Assembly: GCF_022846435.1 (NCBI RefSeq)
Contig: NZ_AP025627.1
Coordinates: 2,452,001 to 2,516,000, forward strand
Reading direction: 5' to 3'
DNA: 64,000 nt
From: Parageobacillus sp. KH3-4
GTDB taxonomy: Bacteria; Bacillota; Bacilli; Bacillales; Anoxybacillaceae
Shown here: positions 1-8,280 of the stretch, piece by piece
How the letters are laid out: each line of letters begins with the position of its first letter
Position numbering within the stretch: position 1 is the first letter of the stretch
Position numbers and translations under genes: made by a program
Notes under the pieces: model-generated
The model's input: the letters and a program-made list of their open reading frames with translations, nothing else
What the model was told of the DNA's origin: nothing
Databases searched by the model: none

Positions 1-983
1 CTAGTAAACAAATTATCAATATGATTTTTTCGAAAATCACCTTTTAGCTTTCGAGCATATACTTTTCTTGGTGCAGCGTTTTTCGTAACGTATTGACAAA
101 CTAGATTGCGGTTAGTCAATTCGACAAGCAGATTAATCGCCAAGACGGACTTCCCTGTTCCCGGACCACCTTCGACAATCAGCACTTGTTTTTGATTTGT
201 ATTAACTGCTTTCGCTGCTAATTGAAGCGCTTCTTCGTATACAACCTTTTGGTCATCGATCATGATAAATTCTTGATTACCTTTTAGCATACTATTCAAA
301 GAATCTTGGAGAGACTTTGATGGGCGAATGCGTCCGTTTTCAATTTTATAGAGATTCTCCTTGTTATCCCCGTATTTTATATATCGTTTTATAAAGGAAC
401 GTAACTTAGCAGCATCTCCTTTTAAAAATAGAGGAGCTTTATTTATATAATATTGATATATCTCGTCAGTCACGGGGTCACTTTTCCCTAAATGGATATA
501 ATTATGTAAATAGGCGCACGGATAAAGCTGAATATCATCATTTTGGACGGTTTCATTGTAATCTTTAATCAAAGACGCATAAGACCATGCTTGATAAGAT
601 GGGTGAGTTGTCTCTACAAAATGACGATTAATCATCGTCTTTACTATCGCTTCTTTACCATCTACCTTTTCTACACTTTCCCATTGTTTTAATTCGACAA
701 TGACGACAGAATGGTTATTACACTCATCTATCCCAGAAATAAGAAAGTCTACTCTTTTAGAAGTATGAGGAATTTTAAATTCAATCGCTATTCCTGTATT
801 GCTTGGAATTTCATGATCACTCAATACGCGATACATATATTGCATTGAATTATCCCATGCCCGAATCTCACGCTCGTTTATTCCGCCAATTTTGGCTTTA
901 AAATTTTCGCAAATATTTTGTACGAGCTTATCCTCAAATACATCATTTAAAAATTCTTCTTTCGTTGCTTCATACACAATCAT
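1..983 (-). CDS. Nuclease-like/DUF2075 helicase-domain protein, cut by window edge
   Basis: The first 327 residues of a protein running off the left edge. Two parts are visible. Around residues 75-100 there is a PD-(D/E)XK-like core: D79 followed by a strand ending in E97-L-K99, which suggests a restriction-type nuclease fold. Around residues 267-280 a strand leads into a Walker A loop, GGPGTGKSV. This arrangement is typical of DUF2075 proteins, Schlafen-group helicase-like ATPases acting on nucleic acid. The ATG at 983 has a good ribosome site (AAGGTGA) just upstream. It lies 74 bases downstream of the MazG-like gene on the same strand, so the two are probably cotranscribed. The nuclease and ATPase assignments come from motifs; a defence role is inferred. 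Confidence 0.8.
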   Translation of the reverse strand, partial: MIVYEATKEEFLNDVFEDKLVQNICENFKAKIGGINEREIRAWDNSMQYMYRVLSDHEIPSNTGIAIEFKIPHTSKRVDFLISGIDECNNHSVVIVELKQWESVEKVDGKEAIVKTMINRHFVETTHPSYQAWSYASLIKDYNETVQNDDIQLYPCAYLHNYIHLGKSDPVTDEIYQYYINKAPLFLKGDAAKLRSFIKRYIKYGDNKENLYKIENGRIRPSKSLQDSLNSMLKGNQEFIMIDDQKVVYEEALQLAAKAVNTNQKQVLIVEGGPGTGKSVLAINLLVELTNRNLVCQYVTKNAAPRKVYARKLKGDFRKNHIDNLFT

Positions 984-1057
984 CTCTATCACCTTTTTAT
1001 GGCATAATTAAAGATTTTTCTATATCATCTAACAAATTAACCAATACTAATTCAATT

Positions 1058-1387
1058 TTATAATTCGGTATATTTCTTTTTTGATCCAAACGATTTCTCA
1101 ACTGGATACTTTCGTTCATTTTTCTTTATTTTATCCATAACAGCTTTTTCTAGGTCAATCCCTAGTTCATGTGATAGCAGGAGTGCATAAATGACTACAT
1201 CGGCAATTTCGTCTTTTATATTTTCTAAGTTTGTTTGTACAGCTTCTTCGCTGCTTTTCCACTGGAAATTTTCCAGTAGCTCTCCTGCTTCTAGGCATAA
1301 TGAAATCGCTAAGTCTTTTGGGGTATGAAACTGTTTCCAATTACGCGCATCACGAAATTCAATGATTTTTTGTTGCAAGTGTTCCAT
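1058..1387 (-). CDS. MazG-like nucleotide pyrophosphohydrolase
   Basis: A 109-residue all-helical NTP pyrophosphohydrolase of the MazG/RS21-C6 group, which hydrolyses (d)NTPs to monophosphates and pyrophosphate. The metal-binding pattern is complete: EAGE at residues 33-36 and EIAD at 60-63, about 27 residues apart. A longer ORF starts at 1411, but GGAGGTAATAATA sits directly before the ATG at 1387, so the shorter start is chosen. It lies between an unknown 86-residue ORF (30 bases upstream) and the DUF2075 gene (74 bases downstream), all on one strand. The fold is fairly certain. The substrate is not: housecleaning of odd nucleotides or nucleotide depletion in defence are both possible. Confidence 0.85.
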   Translation of the reverse strand: MEHLQQKIIEFRDARNWKQFHTPKDLAISLCLEAGELLENFQWKSSEEAVQTNLENIKDEIADVVIYALLLSHELGIDLEKAVMDKIKKNERKYPVEKSFGSKKKYTEL

Positions 1388-1417
1388 TATTATTACCTCC
1401 GTCAGTGCCAATTTTCT

Positions 1418-1678
1418 TTAAATGTTATCGCTATCCATCAATCTCACAATCTCCTTAAACACCATCGACGGCTGTTTGAGCAAATGGTCAATCGGAAGTG
1501 TTTTGTGTTCGGTTCCTCGCGCGATGACTAGCTTCTCTCCTTCGATCTTTATGACAATGTCTTTGATTCGATACGCCTTAATTTTAGATTCCTTATCCAA
1601 GTATCGGTCATCAAGGCCAAAGCGGATGCGGTCGGACAATCTAGCATTCTCCATCATGCGAACGAAGAATTGACTCAA
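1418..1678 (-). CDS. Small hypothetical protein, possibly 5'-truncated
   Basis: An 86-residue ORF that I do not recognise. It is charged, with alternating strand-like segments in the middle and the end FKEIVRLMDSDNI. Its only upstream start is TTG at 1678 and neither this nor the internal ATG pair near 1657 has a ribosome site. The frame stays open for about 20 more bases towards the Rpn-like remnant. This suggests a gene whose 5' part was lost when the neighbouring sequence decayed. It precedes the MazG-like gene on the same strand by 30 bases and may be part of that operon. It could also be non-coding. Confidence 0.4.
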   Translation of the reverse strand: MSQFFVRMMENARLSDRIRFGLDDRYLDKESKIKAYRIKDIVIKIEGEKLVIARGTEHKTLPIDHLLKQPSMVFKEIVRLMDSDNI

Positions 1679-2012
1679 GGAAATAATGAAATTGTATTAG
1701 TACCGTTAATATATAGCATAGAAAATCAGCAAACAATGATTGAAAAGACGATTGATGTGGTACAACAAAAAAGCTTCACATCATTGCAGGCATCTTTACC
1801 GTTACGGATAAATTTCTCAACGAAGAATATACAAAACGGATAAGGAAGTGGCTAAAAATGAAAAAAACAGTCCAAATTTTTGAACAAGAAAAAAGAAGCG
1901 GAAAAGCAGAAAGCATTTGAATGCTAGACGTGCTTCCAATCAGCGAAATTGCTAAGCGGACAGGCTTGACCGTTGCCGAAGCGGCCGATTTGGCAAAAGA
2001 AGAAACAAATCC
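1679..2012 (+). pseudogene. Remnant of Rpn/PD-(D/E)XK transposase-family gene
   Basis: Plus-strand translation gives family-like text in broken frames. A segment reading EIVLVPLIYSIENQ runs into a frameshift near 1770. The next frame then reads HIIAGIFTVTDKF, then EEYTKRIRKWLKM, then a coiled charged stretch with a stop near 1918, then ISEIAKRTGLTVAEA. The TDKF, KRIRKWLKM and final short helix-turn-helix-like repeat resemble the C-terminal half of Rpn recombination-promoting nucleases. No start or N-terminal nuclease domain is visible. Assignment is from remembered family pattern only. Confidence 0.45.
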
Positions 2013-2135
2013 GCAAAAAAGAGTTTGAACAATTTCTTTTTTGGACGTCTTCCATTATAAACGGAAGCAGCAACCGTTGGACTGTCTTTCTCTGCTGTAG
2101 CAGTGAATAATTTGTCCGTTTGTTCATTTTTCGAT

Positions 2136-2505
2136 CTATTTCGCTAATGACTCGGAAACAAGTTCCACATCAGATTTTGTGCTCGCTTCCATGCTATAGT
2201 GATAGTCCGTTTTTTTTCATTGCCTTCGATAACCGCTTCTAATGTAAAAAGAAGAATGCGGATGCTTGGCAGCCCATTCAACACCACCGTGTATCGCTTG
2301 AATGTTCGCTTCTAAAAGAAGAGAAGCATCTCCCAATAAAATCGTTTGCAGTTCTTTTCCTTGTACCACTCGGCTAAAAACGCGATACCGTCTAACGCAT
2401 TCGATTTTCCGCTTGTGTTTGTTCCAATTAAAACCGTTAACGAATCAATGTATAATGTTGCATTAGAAAAATTTTCTAATTTTTATAATTAATTACTTTC
2501 AACAT
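2136..2505 (-). pseudogene. Remnant of AAA-family (OLD/SMC-like) ATPase
   Basis: A start with a good ribosome site (AGGAAGTGATCGA before the ATG at 2505) opens as MLKVINYKN and hits a stop. The continuation in other frames reads SLTVLIGTNTSGKSNALDGI, an N-terminal Walker A with the spacing of RecF/OLD-like ATPases. After further shifts come ASLLLEANIQAIHGG and finally MEASTKSDVELVSESLAK with a stop. At least three frame changes are needed, and the piece is far shorter than an intact ATPase of 350-600 residues. It is probably a deleted and decayed copy, next to the DUF2075/MazG pair. Confidence 0.6.
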
Positions 2506-2729
2506 TCGATCACTTCCTAATCAATCAAACTTCCATTTGTCAAGCAGGTAACGGAAAAAATCCTTATAATTTGGGAACGATTGTAGCACAACCTAATGAC
2601 CAAAAATACTATAATTGAAAATTGCACTATGTTTCAAGCGCTATTAAAAGAATTGGATCCCTTTCCCGTTCTTTCCCTGTTTTTTATGTAACACTTAAAT
2701 AACGGCAAGATGTATAAAGCCAAGTTCTG

Positions 2730-2828
2730 ATTATTGTGTAAAATTTCGCTCTCGGTCCAGCGAATTTAAGTCTTGGGAACATTAAACCGCTTTTTGCCGT
2801 TTCTTTTTATGCCAATCCCCAAACTTCA
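2730..2828. repeat. Degenerate dispersed repeat, copy 1
   Basis: Bases 2730-2770 match 52127-52167 at about 34 of 41 positions, and 2789-2809 match 52175-52196 nearly exactly, with a deletion between the blocks in the other copy. Bases 2789-2828 also resemble 6121-6161. None of the copies has an intact ORF. The stretch between the ATPase remnant and the receptor gene (2506-2869) holds nothing else I can support. Confidence 0.5.
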
Positions 2829-2869
2829 TCACTGCACAAAGACGTTTGACATGATATTTCCCTTGATAT

Positions 2870-4256
2870 CTAACGATCTACAATTTGGACAGATACATCA
2901 ACCCCAATCACCCCAACGATTTGTTTATGATGGAAAATCGGAGATGAAATCGTGATGCAAGGGCGTTTTGTCAAAGCGGAAGTATAAATGTTGGAAACAT
3001 ACGTCCGGCCTTTGCTTGCTTCCATAAACCATGGACGCGCTTTCGCATTCACAAGGCCCGCAGGAGGATTAGAGTAAACGAACGTCCCGTCTAATTTGTT
3101 GGACCATATTGCTTCAACATGCGGATGTGATTGCAAAAATTCATCGAGAAATTTTTTATGTTGTTGTTGATTCATCTCATATAGCGGGCGGGATTGAAGA
3201 AGACGGAAAAGCTCTTTTTTTGTATTGTCAATGACCGTTTCATCGACATGAATGACAACGCTGGCTTCATAGTTTTTGATAAGGCTTTGCAGTTCATTGG
3301 ACGTTTTTTCTAAAGCGTCGTTGATAGACATGATTTGCTCGACGTTTTGGTGCTGATGATCCATGTCTAACGCGACTTTACGCGCGTATTCCTTATTTTC
3401 CATCGCCATGTTGGAAATCGTCTTCAATAAGACCGCGATTTTTTGGACGCTTTCTGTTTGTGCGTCCACCGCTTGCGCCGAATCTCGCGGTGATATCGCT
3501 TAACTTATCTTTAAACGAATCCAAAATGCCAAGGACGTTTATCATTTCCTTTGAACCGTTTTCGATTTGTTCGGTTTCTTTCTTCACCATGCCTGTTGTC
3601 GAGGCGATTTCTTTTTGTATAACGGACAAAATTTCCCGCGTTTGTTCAACGGCTTTTGACGTTTGGCCGGCCAATTTCCCCACTTCATTCGCCACGACCG
3701 AAAAGCCTTTTCCGTGCTCTCCTGTCCTTGCCGCTTCAATGCTGGCGTGTAATGCAAGAATGCTCGTTCGTTGTGAAATAGAACCGATCGTCGAAAGAAT
3801 TTGATTGATTTTTTGCGAGCGGTTCACCAAGCTATCCATTTGCTGCAGCAAAACGCGATGGCTTTCGCGCAATTGCTCCATTTCATCTTGCAGCTTTTTT
3901 AGCGCGTTCCACGAATGAACCAATTCTTCATAAAACAATTGGCTGCTCGAGTGAATTTCTTGCGAAGCCGCAGAAATTTTTAAGGCGAACGATTCAATCA
4001 TTCTCATTTTTTCCGATACTTGCAGCGTGTCTTTCACCGTCTCTTCAAGGTGGCGCATCAGTTCGATCGTACTCTGTTTGCTTGACGCGGATGTTTGATT
4101 TAAGGAAACCGCCGCCAATTTCATTTGTTCGATAATTCCTTTCAACTGATCGGCCGCGACTTCGATTTGTCCCGCAGCATGTCGATCATCCCGCGAAGAT
4201 GGATGATGGATATTTTTATTTTCTTCCTTTTTTAACAAATGTTTTAATACAAACAT
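2870..4256 (-). pseudogene. Cytoplasmic chemotaxis-type receptor with C-terminal Cache domain, frameshifted
   Basis: The N-terminal half is a methyl-accepting chemotaxis signalling helix pair, with the hairpin tip region containing ILALHASIEAARTGEHGKGF and SVVANEVGKLAGQ. The C-terminal half resembles a Cache ligand-binding domain (ARPWFMEASKGRTYVSNIY, then ITISSPIF, GVIGVDVSV). No membrane segment is seen, so it would be a soluble receptor with the sensor behind the signalling domain. The two halves are in different frames. Dropping one base near 3478-3480 joins DITARF to AQAVDAQTESV in one smooth helix. The ATG at 4256 has AAGGGTGAT upstream, so it is preferred over 4280. A real single-base mutation or a sequence error are equally possible. 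Confidence 0.75.
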
Positions 4257-4280
4257 AGAAAATATCACCCTTAATGTCAT

Positions 4281-4645
4281 ATTTTATTACAAGATTATAA
4301 CATATTATGATATGTACGAAAACTCTTTTCAACGGCACGTGGTGATTAAATCACGAAAATTACGAAAAAAGAAAGCCCTTCGTCTATTTTGATGACAGTC
4401 AAGGGCTCATTAAGAAATTAGTGTGCAAATTAAAACTTTTCCGCTTCCCATTCTTAATTATCTCGATTTTTCACCAAAAGAATAAAAAAATAGCAAAAGA
4501 GAGAGTTGTTTTCTAGTCATTTAATTGACTGACTAAGAACAGAATTTTCTGCAATTTGGCTATGCATCAATCATTCAAAGTACTGCAAAATCAATGCGGC
4601 TAATTCACATATCGTTTTTATGATCGTAAAACTAGAGGATCAGCT
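4281..4645. other. Intergenic region with one hairpin
   Basis: No gene is visible. A hairpin lies at about 4371-4411 with arms AGCCCTT and AAGGGCT and a long loop. The rest is AT-rich without a recognisable motif. A TATAAT-like element for the receptor gene lies just upstream of its start, near 4305. Confidence 0.5.
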
Positions 4646-4647
4646 AG

Positions 4648-4691
4648 CAAAAAAAGGGGAAGACCAAAACGGCTTCCCCTTTTCCCATTTT
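4648..4691 (-). terminator. Terminator of the YeeE/YedE gene
   Basis: Inverted arms AAGGGGAAG and CTTCCCCTT with a short loop, followed on the minus strand by a run of T. It sits directly after the stop codon at 4696. Confidence 0.85.
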
Positions 4692-4695
4692 TTAT

Positions 4696-5922
4696 TTAGT
4701 TTTTATAAGCGCAATATGGACGCAGTTTGACGCCGATGAGGCTTCCAAGAAAAGCGAAAACAAACCAAACCCAGCCATGGACGCTGAAGGAAACGATGCC
4801 GCTGAAGTAAGCACCGATATTGCAGCCGAATGCAAGGCGGGCGCCGTAGCCCATCAACAAACCGCCGATGAGGGCTCCGATCGTCATGCGCGACGGGCGT
4901 CTCCATTGAATCGGTTTGGCGTACCGTCCCGCAAACGCCGCGGCAAGCAGCGCGCCAAACATTAAGCTGATATCCATCACCGTGGTCGTATCTTGGTATA
5001 ACGGGCTTTTAAGCGCGTTTAATTTCGCCGGGTCTTGCCAATACGCCCATTGTGTCGGATCGACACCGAACAATTGGACGAACTTTGCCCCCCAAAGAGC
5101 GAACGCGGAAGTAATGCCCCACGGTTTGCCGCTAACGATTAATACTAAAACGTTCATGATTGCAAGCAAGATCGCGCCAACAAGAAGAGACCATGGGCCT
5201 TTATAAATCGCTTTCCAGCCGTTTTTATTTTCGATTTTCGTGGAAATTAGCTTACCGTGGCGGCGTTTTTCGATGACGGTCACGACGTAATAAACGAGCG
5301 CCAATAGCGCCAGTTGAAGGAGAAAGCCGCCGACAGCGCCAAGCTGGTGGATAAGCGAAATCGGCGCTAGATGCGGCGTGTTCATCCAAAAATCAAAATG
5401 GGTCGTTGCGATAACCGAGCCGGCGATAAACCCGATTAAGGTAACGATGCCGTTCGTATCGCCGCCGCCGATATGGTAAAGCGTGCCGGACGCGCAGCCA
5501 TCGCCAAGCTGCATCCCGATCCCGAAAATAAACGCGCCGACGATGACAGAAATGCCGACATCATAAACATTGCCCGCAACCGCGTGACCGAATATCGACC
5601 CTTTCAACAGCAGCGGCATGAAGAAAACGCTCGCCACTAGCATCATGATCATTTGCGCGCGAATCCCTTCCCCTTGGCGGTACAAAATAAATTTTCGCCA
5701 AGCGGACGTAAAACCGAAATGCGCTTGATACAACACAAAACCTCCGAACGCTCCTAGCACGTACAACAGCGCTTGCTGCCAAGAAACGCGGTTATATAAA
5801 AACAAAGCGCCCCCGATCAATACGACTAACGCTACAGTGATAATAAACGAAGTCGGATTTTTCGGGGAGTTCGTTTCTTGTTTGATTTGTATATCCGTTT
5901 GTTTTTTTACAGCAATATCCAA
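4696..5922 (-). CDS. YeeE/YedE family sulfur-compound transporter
   Basis: A 408-residue polytopic membrane protein of the family that includes the thiosulfate transporter TsuA. Both signature cysteine motifs are present: GDGCASGT at residues 140-147 and GCNIGAYFSG at 366-375. In this family these cysteines line the path that relays thiosulfate through the membrane. A hydrophilic tail of about 24 residues precedes the first membrane segment. The start is a TTG at 5922, with GGGGGAAGAT a few bases upstream. It is a single-gene unit with its own terminator. No TusA-like sulfur-carrier gene sits beside it, unlike many relatives. The family is firm; thiosulfate as substrate is likely but unproven. 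Confidence 0.9.
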   Translation of the reverse strand: MDIAVKKQTDIQIKQETNSPKNPTSFIITVALVVLIGGALFLYNRVSWQQALLYVLGAFGGFVLYQAHFGFTSAWRKFILYRQGEGIRAQMIMMLVASVFFMPLLLKGSIFGHAVAGNVYDVGISVIVGAFIFGIGMQLGDGCASGTLYHIGGGDTNGIVTLIGFIAGSVIATTHFDFWMNTPHLAPISLIHQLGAVGGFLLQLALLALVYYVVTVIEKRRHGKLISTKIENKNGWKAIYKGPWSLLVGAILLAIMNVLVLIVSGKPWGITSAFALWGAKFVQLFGVDPTQWAYWQDPAKLNALKSPLYQDTTTVMDISLMFGALLAAAFAGRYAKPIQWRRPSRMTIGALIGGLLMGYGARLAFGCNIGAYFSGIVSFSVHGWVWFVFAFLGSLIGVKLRPYCAYKN

Positions 5923-6120
5923 TTTATCTTCCCCCTTTTTTATTTTGATGCATTTAATAATATAACAAATTCAATTGATTTTCTAGGTTTTTGCTTATGA
6001 TTTACAAGTTTTGAAATTTCATAATACTTAAGCGATGTAACCATAAAAAGAGAATACAAGAAGTTCAAGTACTAATTATGTTATGAATCCAGCAAACTGA
6101 AACCGACGAAAAATAAAAAT

Positions 6121-6161
6121 GCTTTGCCCTGTTTCTTTTTACGCAAAGTCCCAAAGCTTCA
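6121..6161. repeat. Degenerate dispersed repeat, copy 3 (partial)
   Basis: Similar to 2789-2828 over about 40 bases; both read, on the minus strand, TGAAG, then a GGGA block, then TAAAAAGAAAC and an AAAGC end. It lies in the 332-base gap between two divergently read genes, which otherwise holds only AT-rich promoter-like sequence, including a TATAAT-like element near 6218. Confidence 0.4.
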
Positions 6162-6254
6162 CGTAAGTGAATAAGTATAAGCATTTCTCTTTCCATTCCG
6201 CTTATTTTCTTTTACAATATAATTGACTTACAGAGAATGGAAAGGGATGCAGTG

Positions 6255-7298
6255 ATGAGAGTTCTTGAAACATATATCGTCGCGGGATTGACGGGTTTGC
6301 TGTTTTATCATCTCCATTCCCCCATTCCGTGGATGCTTGGAGCAATTACAGGAATGCTCCTATGGAAAACGGTCGTCAAGCGAAAGGTAGCAGCACCAAA
6401 AGCGTTATCCAACAGCGGACTTGTCGTATTAGGGACGTATTTCGGACTGTCTTTTACAAAAGAAACATTGGCGACGATCGCCCCGTATATTTTTCCTTTT
6501 CTGGTTGTCGCCGTTTTATTGATTGTCATTAATATTTTTAATAGTATCGCAGTGACAAAATGGACGCACATCGATAAAGTGACAAGCGTGTTTGCATCGG
6601 TTCCCGGCGGACTGTCGGAAATGGTCGCCGCAAGCGAGTCGCTAAACGCCAACACCGCTTTAGTGACGATTTTCCAAACGATTCGTTTATTAACGGTCGT
6701 TTTTCTTGTGCCATCCATCGTCGTTTATTGGTTAAACGGCAATTCAGCGGCAAGCGTCGCGACCGCTCAGGCGGCAGCGGCTTCTTCCGATGGCCATTAT
6801 GCTTGGTTTTTATTAAGCATTTTTGGAGCGCTTCTTTTACGGAACGTCATTCCGGCGGCATACGTCGTCGGACCGCTCGCCGTAACAGCAGCAATGCATG
6901 TAGTCGGAGTGAACTTGCCGTCGCTGCCCGCATGGTTGATCATTTTGGCGCAAATCAGCGTCGGAATGAACATGGGAAACCGCATTACGTTAGAAGATAT
7001 AAAGCTTGGCGGAAAATTCGGCTGGGTATATTTCCTGCTCGCACTAGTGCTGATCGTCCTTTCGTTCGGATGCGGCTATTTGTTTGCGAAATTAACGAAT
7101 CTCCCGCTGGCAACCGCGCTATTAAGCCTTGCGCCAGGAGGGCTTGTGGAAATGGTATTAACAGCGCAAACAGTCGGGGGAGATCCGGCAATTGTCAGCT
7201 CCTTGCAATTTGTGCGGTTTCTTCTCGTCATTATTGTTGTGCCGAACGTTTTGAAATGGGTATTTCGCAAATTCCCATCAATGGCAGAAACGTCGTGA
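6255..7298 (+). CDS. AbrB-family integral membrane protein (putative permease)
   Basis: A 347-residue hydrophobic protein with about ten membrane helices, in two similar halves. Each half carries the glycine/proline-rich element PGGLSEM or PGGLVEM (near residues 115 and 295). This internal duplication is the mark of the PF05145 AbrB family, often misnamed 'transcriptional regulator' or 'ammonia monooxygenase'. It is unrelated to the DNA-binding AbrB. Substrate is unknown. The ATG at 6255 is preferred over 6237 because AAAGGGA lies 7 bases before it. It ends at a strong bidirectional terminator and is probably a lone transcription unit. Confidence 0.85.
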   Translation: MRVLETYIVAGLTGLLFYHLHSPIPWMLGAITGMLLWKTVVKRKVAAPKALSNSGLVVLGTYFGLSFTKETLATIAPYIFPFLVVAVLLIVINIFNSIAVTKWTHIDKVTSVFASVPGGLSEMVAASESLNANTALVTIFQTIRLLTVVFLVPSIVVYWLNGNSAASVATAQAAAASSDGHYAWFLLSIFGALLLRNVIPAAYVVGPLAVTAAMHVVGVNLPSLPAWLIILAQISVGMNMGNRITLEDIKLGGKFGWVYFLLALVLIVLSFGCGYLFAKLTNLPLATALLSLAPGGLVEMVLTAQTVGGDPAIVSSLQFVRFLLVIIVVPNVLKWVFRKFPSMAETS

Positions 7299-7338
7299 AA
7301 AAACCGCTCTGTTTCCGTTTTGAACAGAGCGGTTTTAA
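7297..7338. terminator. Bidirectional terminator
   Basis: Perfect arms AAAACCGCTCTGTT and AACAGAGCGGTTTT around a short loop, starting at the stop codon of the AbrB-family gene. A and T runs on both sides let it also serve the convergent VOC gene unit. Confidence 0.9.
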
Positions 7339-7469
7339 TAAGCATCTCCGTTCTTTCTTATTATCATCTAGCCCGCGGGCGATCGGTTCGCATTGCTTGC
7401 TCCCGCGGCACCGCTTCTTCACGGCCGCTCACTTTCAGCCCGCATGAATGCCTAACCTTTTTCATTTTC

Positions 7470-7856
7470 TCATTTTGCCGGTTCGTAAAATTCGATCCAT
7501 TCGCCATCAGGACCAAGGAAAAACAAATATTTCGCGCCGTTTGGCAGCGTCGTAATATCTTCCCATACAAACGGGACGCCAAGCGATTGAAGACGTTCTT
7601 TTTCTTGTTCAATCCCTTCCACCGTAAACGCAACGTGGTGCACCTTTCCTTCTGTCGGCAAATTCGGATTGTATCCTTCGATTAATTCGACAATGACAGA
7701 ACCGTTTAATCCTAAAAATGCCAGTTTCATCGAACCGTTTGTATGTGTCATCTCATCGAGCAAGTCTAAACCGATTACATCTTGATAAAATTTTTTCGAT
7801 GTTTCGATGTCTTTTACTTGAATGCCAACGTGTTCAAATTTTTTTACCGCCATCAT
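7470..7856 (-). CDS. VOC (glyoxalase/bleomycin-resistance) family protein
   Basis: A 128-residue single-repeat vicinal oxygen chelate protein. The opening FEHVGIQVKDIETSKKFYQD and later KVHHVAFTV and GPDGEWIEFYEP match the two beta-alpha-beta modules. Candidate metal ligands are H10, E62, H80 and E124, as in lactoylglutathione lyases. AGGAGAG precedes the ATG at 7856. It lies 23 bases behind the unknown gene under the S-box riboswitch, so it probably belongs to a SAM-repressed unit. That points to sulfur or methionine chemistry, but the reaction cannot be named. Confidence 0.85.
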   Translation of the reverse strand: MMAVKKFEHVGIQVKDIETSKKFYQDVIGLDLLDEMTHTNGSMKLAFLGLNGSVIVELIEGYNPNLPTEGKVHHVAFTVEGIEQEKERLQSLGVPFVWEDITTLPNGAKYLFFLGPDGEWIEFYEPAK

Positions 7857-7879
7857 ATTTCTCTCCTTTTTTATTATTT

Positions 7880-8212
7880 TTAAGATTGAGAAAATACAGC
7901 CCGCAAATATGGGGTCATATGTACGAGGAAAACTCCCTTTTTTTCTAATCCACGGAAAATACAGCGGTCAAGCGCATAAGGAGCAGCGGCTTTCCATTCT
8001 TCGACTTCCGCAAGCGTCAAAATCAAATAAAAATCTTTTCCTTGCGTATGGCCATATAGTTGAAAAAAATTCGCGTAACAGTCAAAATGAAGCACTGTCT
8101 TTTTGTCAAATTGCAACAGCTGCTTTCTTACGCAGCGGGCGACATGGGAAGCGAACAATTCTGCTTTCAAATGCGCCGCCATATAACTGCGAATCGAGTC
8201 ATTTTCGCACAC
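7880..8212 (-). CDS. Unknown 110-residue protein under an S-box riboswitch
   Basis: Not recognised. The protein is soluble, with no signal peptide or membrane segment. It is rich in aromatic residues and has cysteines at 2, 27, 50 and 84. The frame stays open up to 8290, through the riboswitch terminator. The ATG at 8239 lies within the terminator's T run. The likely start is therefore GTG at 8212, preceded by AAGGAGG at 8225-8231. The gene follows a complete SAM-I riboswitch and precedes the VOC gene by 23 bases. Regulation by SAM predicts a role in sulfur, methionine or cysteine metabolism; this is context only. Confidence 0.7.
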   Translation of the reverse strand: MCENDSIRSYMAAHLKAELFASHVARCVRKQLLQFDKKTVLHFDCYANFFQLYGHTQGKDFYLILTLAEVEEWKAAAPYALDRCIFRGLEKKGVFLVHMTPYLRAVFSQS

Positions 8213-8238
8213 CCGGCATTCCCACCTCCTTCTGGACA

Positions 8239-8279
8239 TAAAAACCCCTTTCGCCTGAATGATGCGAAAGGGGCCAGCC
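8239..8279 (-). terminator. Riboswitch expression-platform terminator
   Basis: Arms CCCCTTTCGC and GCGAAAGGGG around a 9-base loop, followed by TTTTTAT on the minus strand. It lies immediately after the S-box aptamer and before the unknown gene, as in transcription-terminating SAM-I switches. Confidence 0.92.
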
Positions 8280-8280
8280 G

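Noticed and set aside
1924-2127. A 67-residue minus-strand ORF
   Set aside because: It is the reverse shadow of the Rpn-like remnant and has no ribosome site.
4371-4411. Terminator of a gene in the 4.3-4.6 kb gap
   Set aside because: The hairpin has a long loop and no T tract, and no gene ends there.
6308-7447. Long overlapping ORFs on both strands across the AbrB-family gene and similar cases elsewhere
   Set aside because: They are mirror or shifted frames of a clear membrane-protein gene, without start signals or family features.
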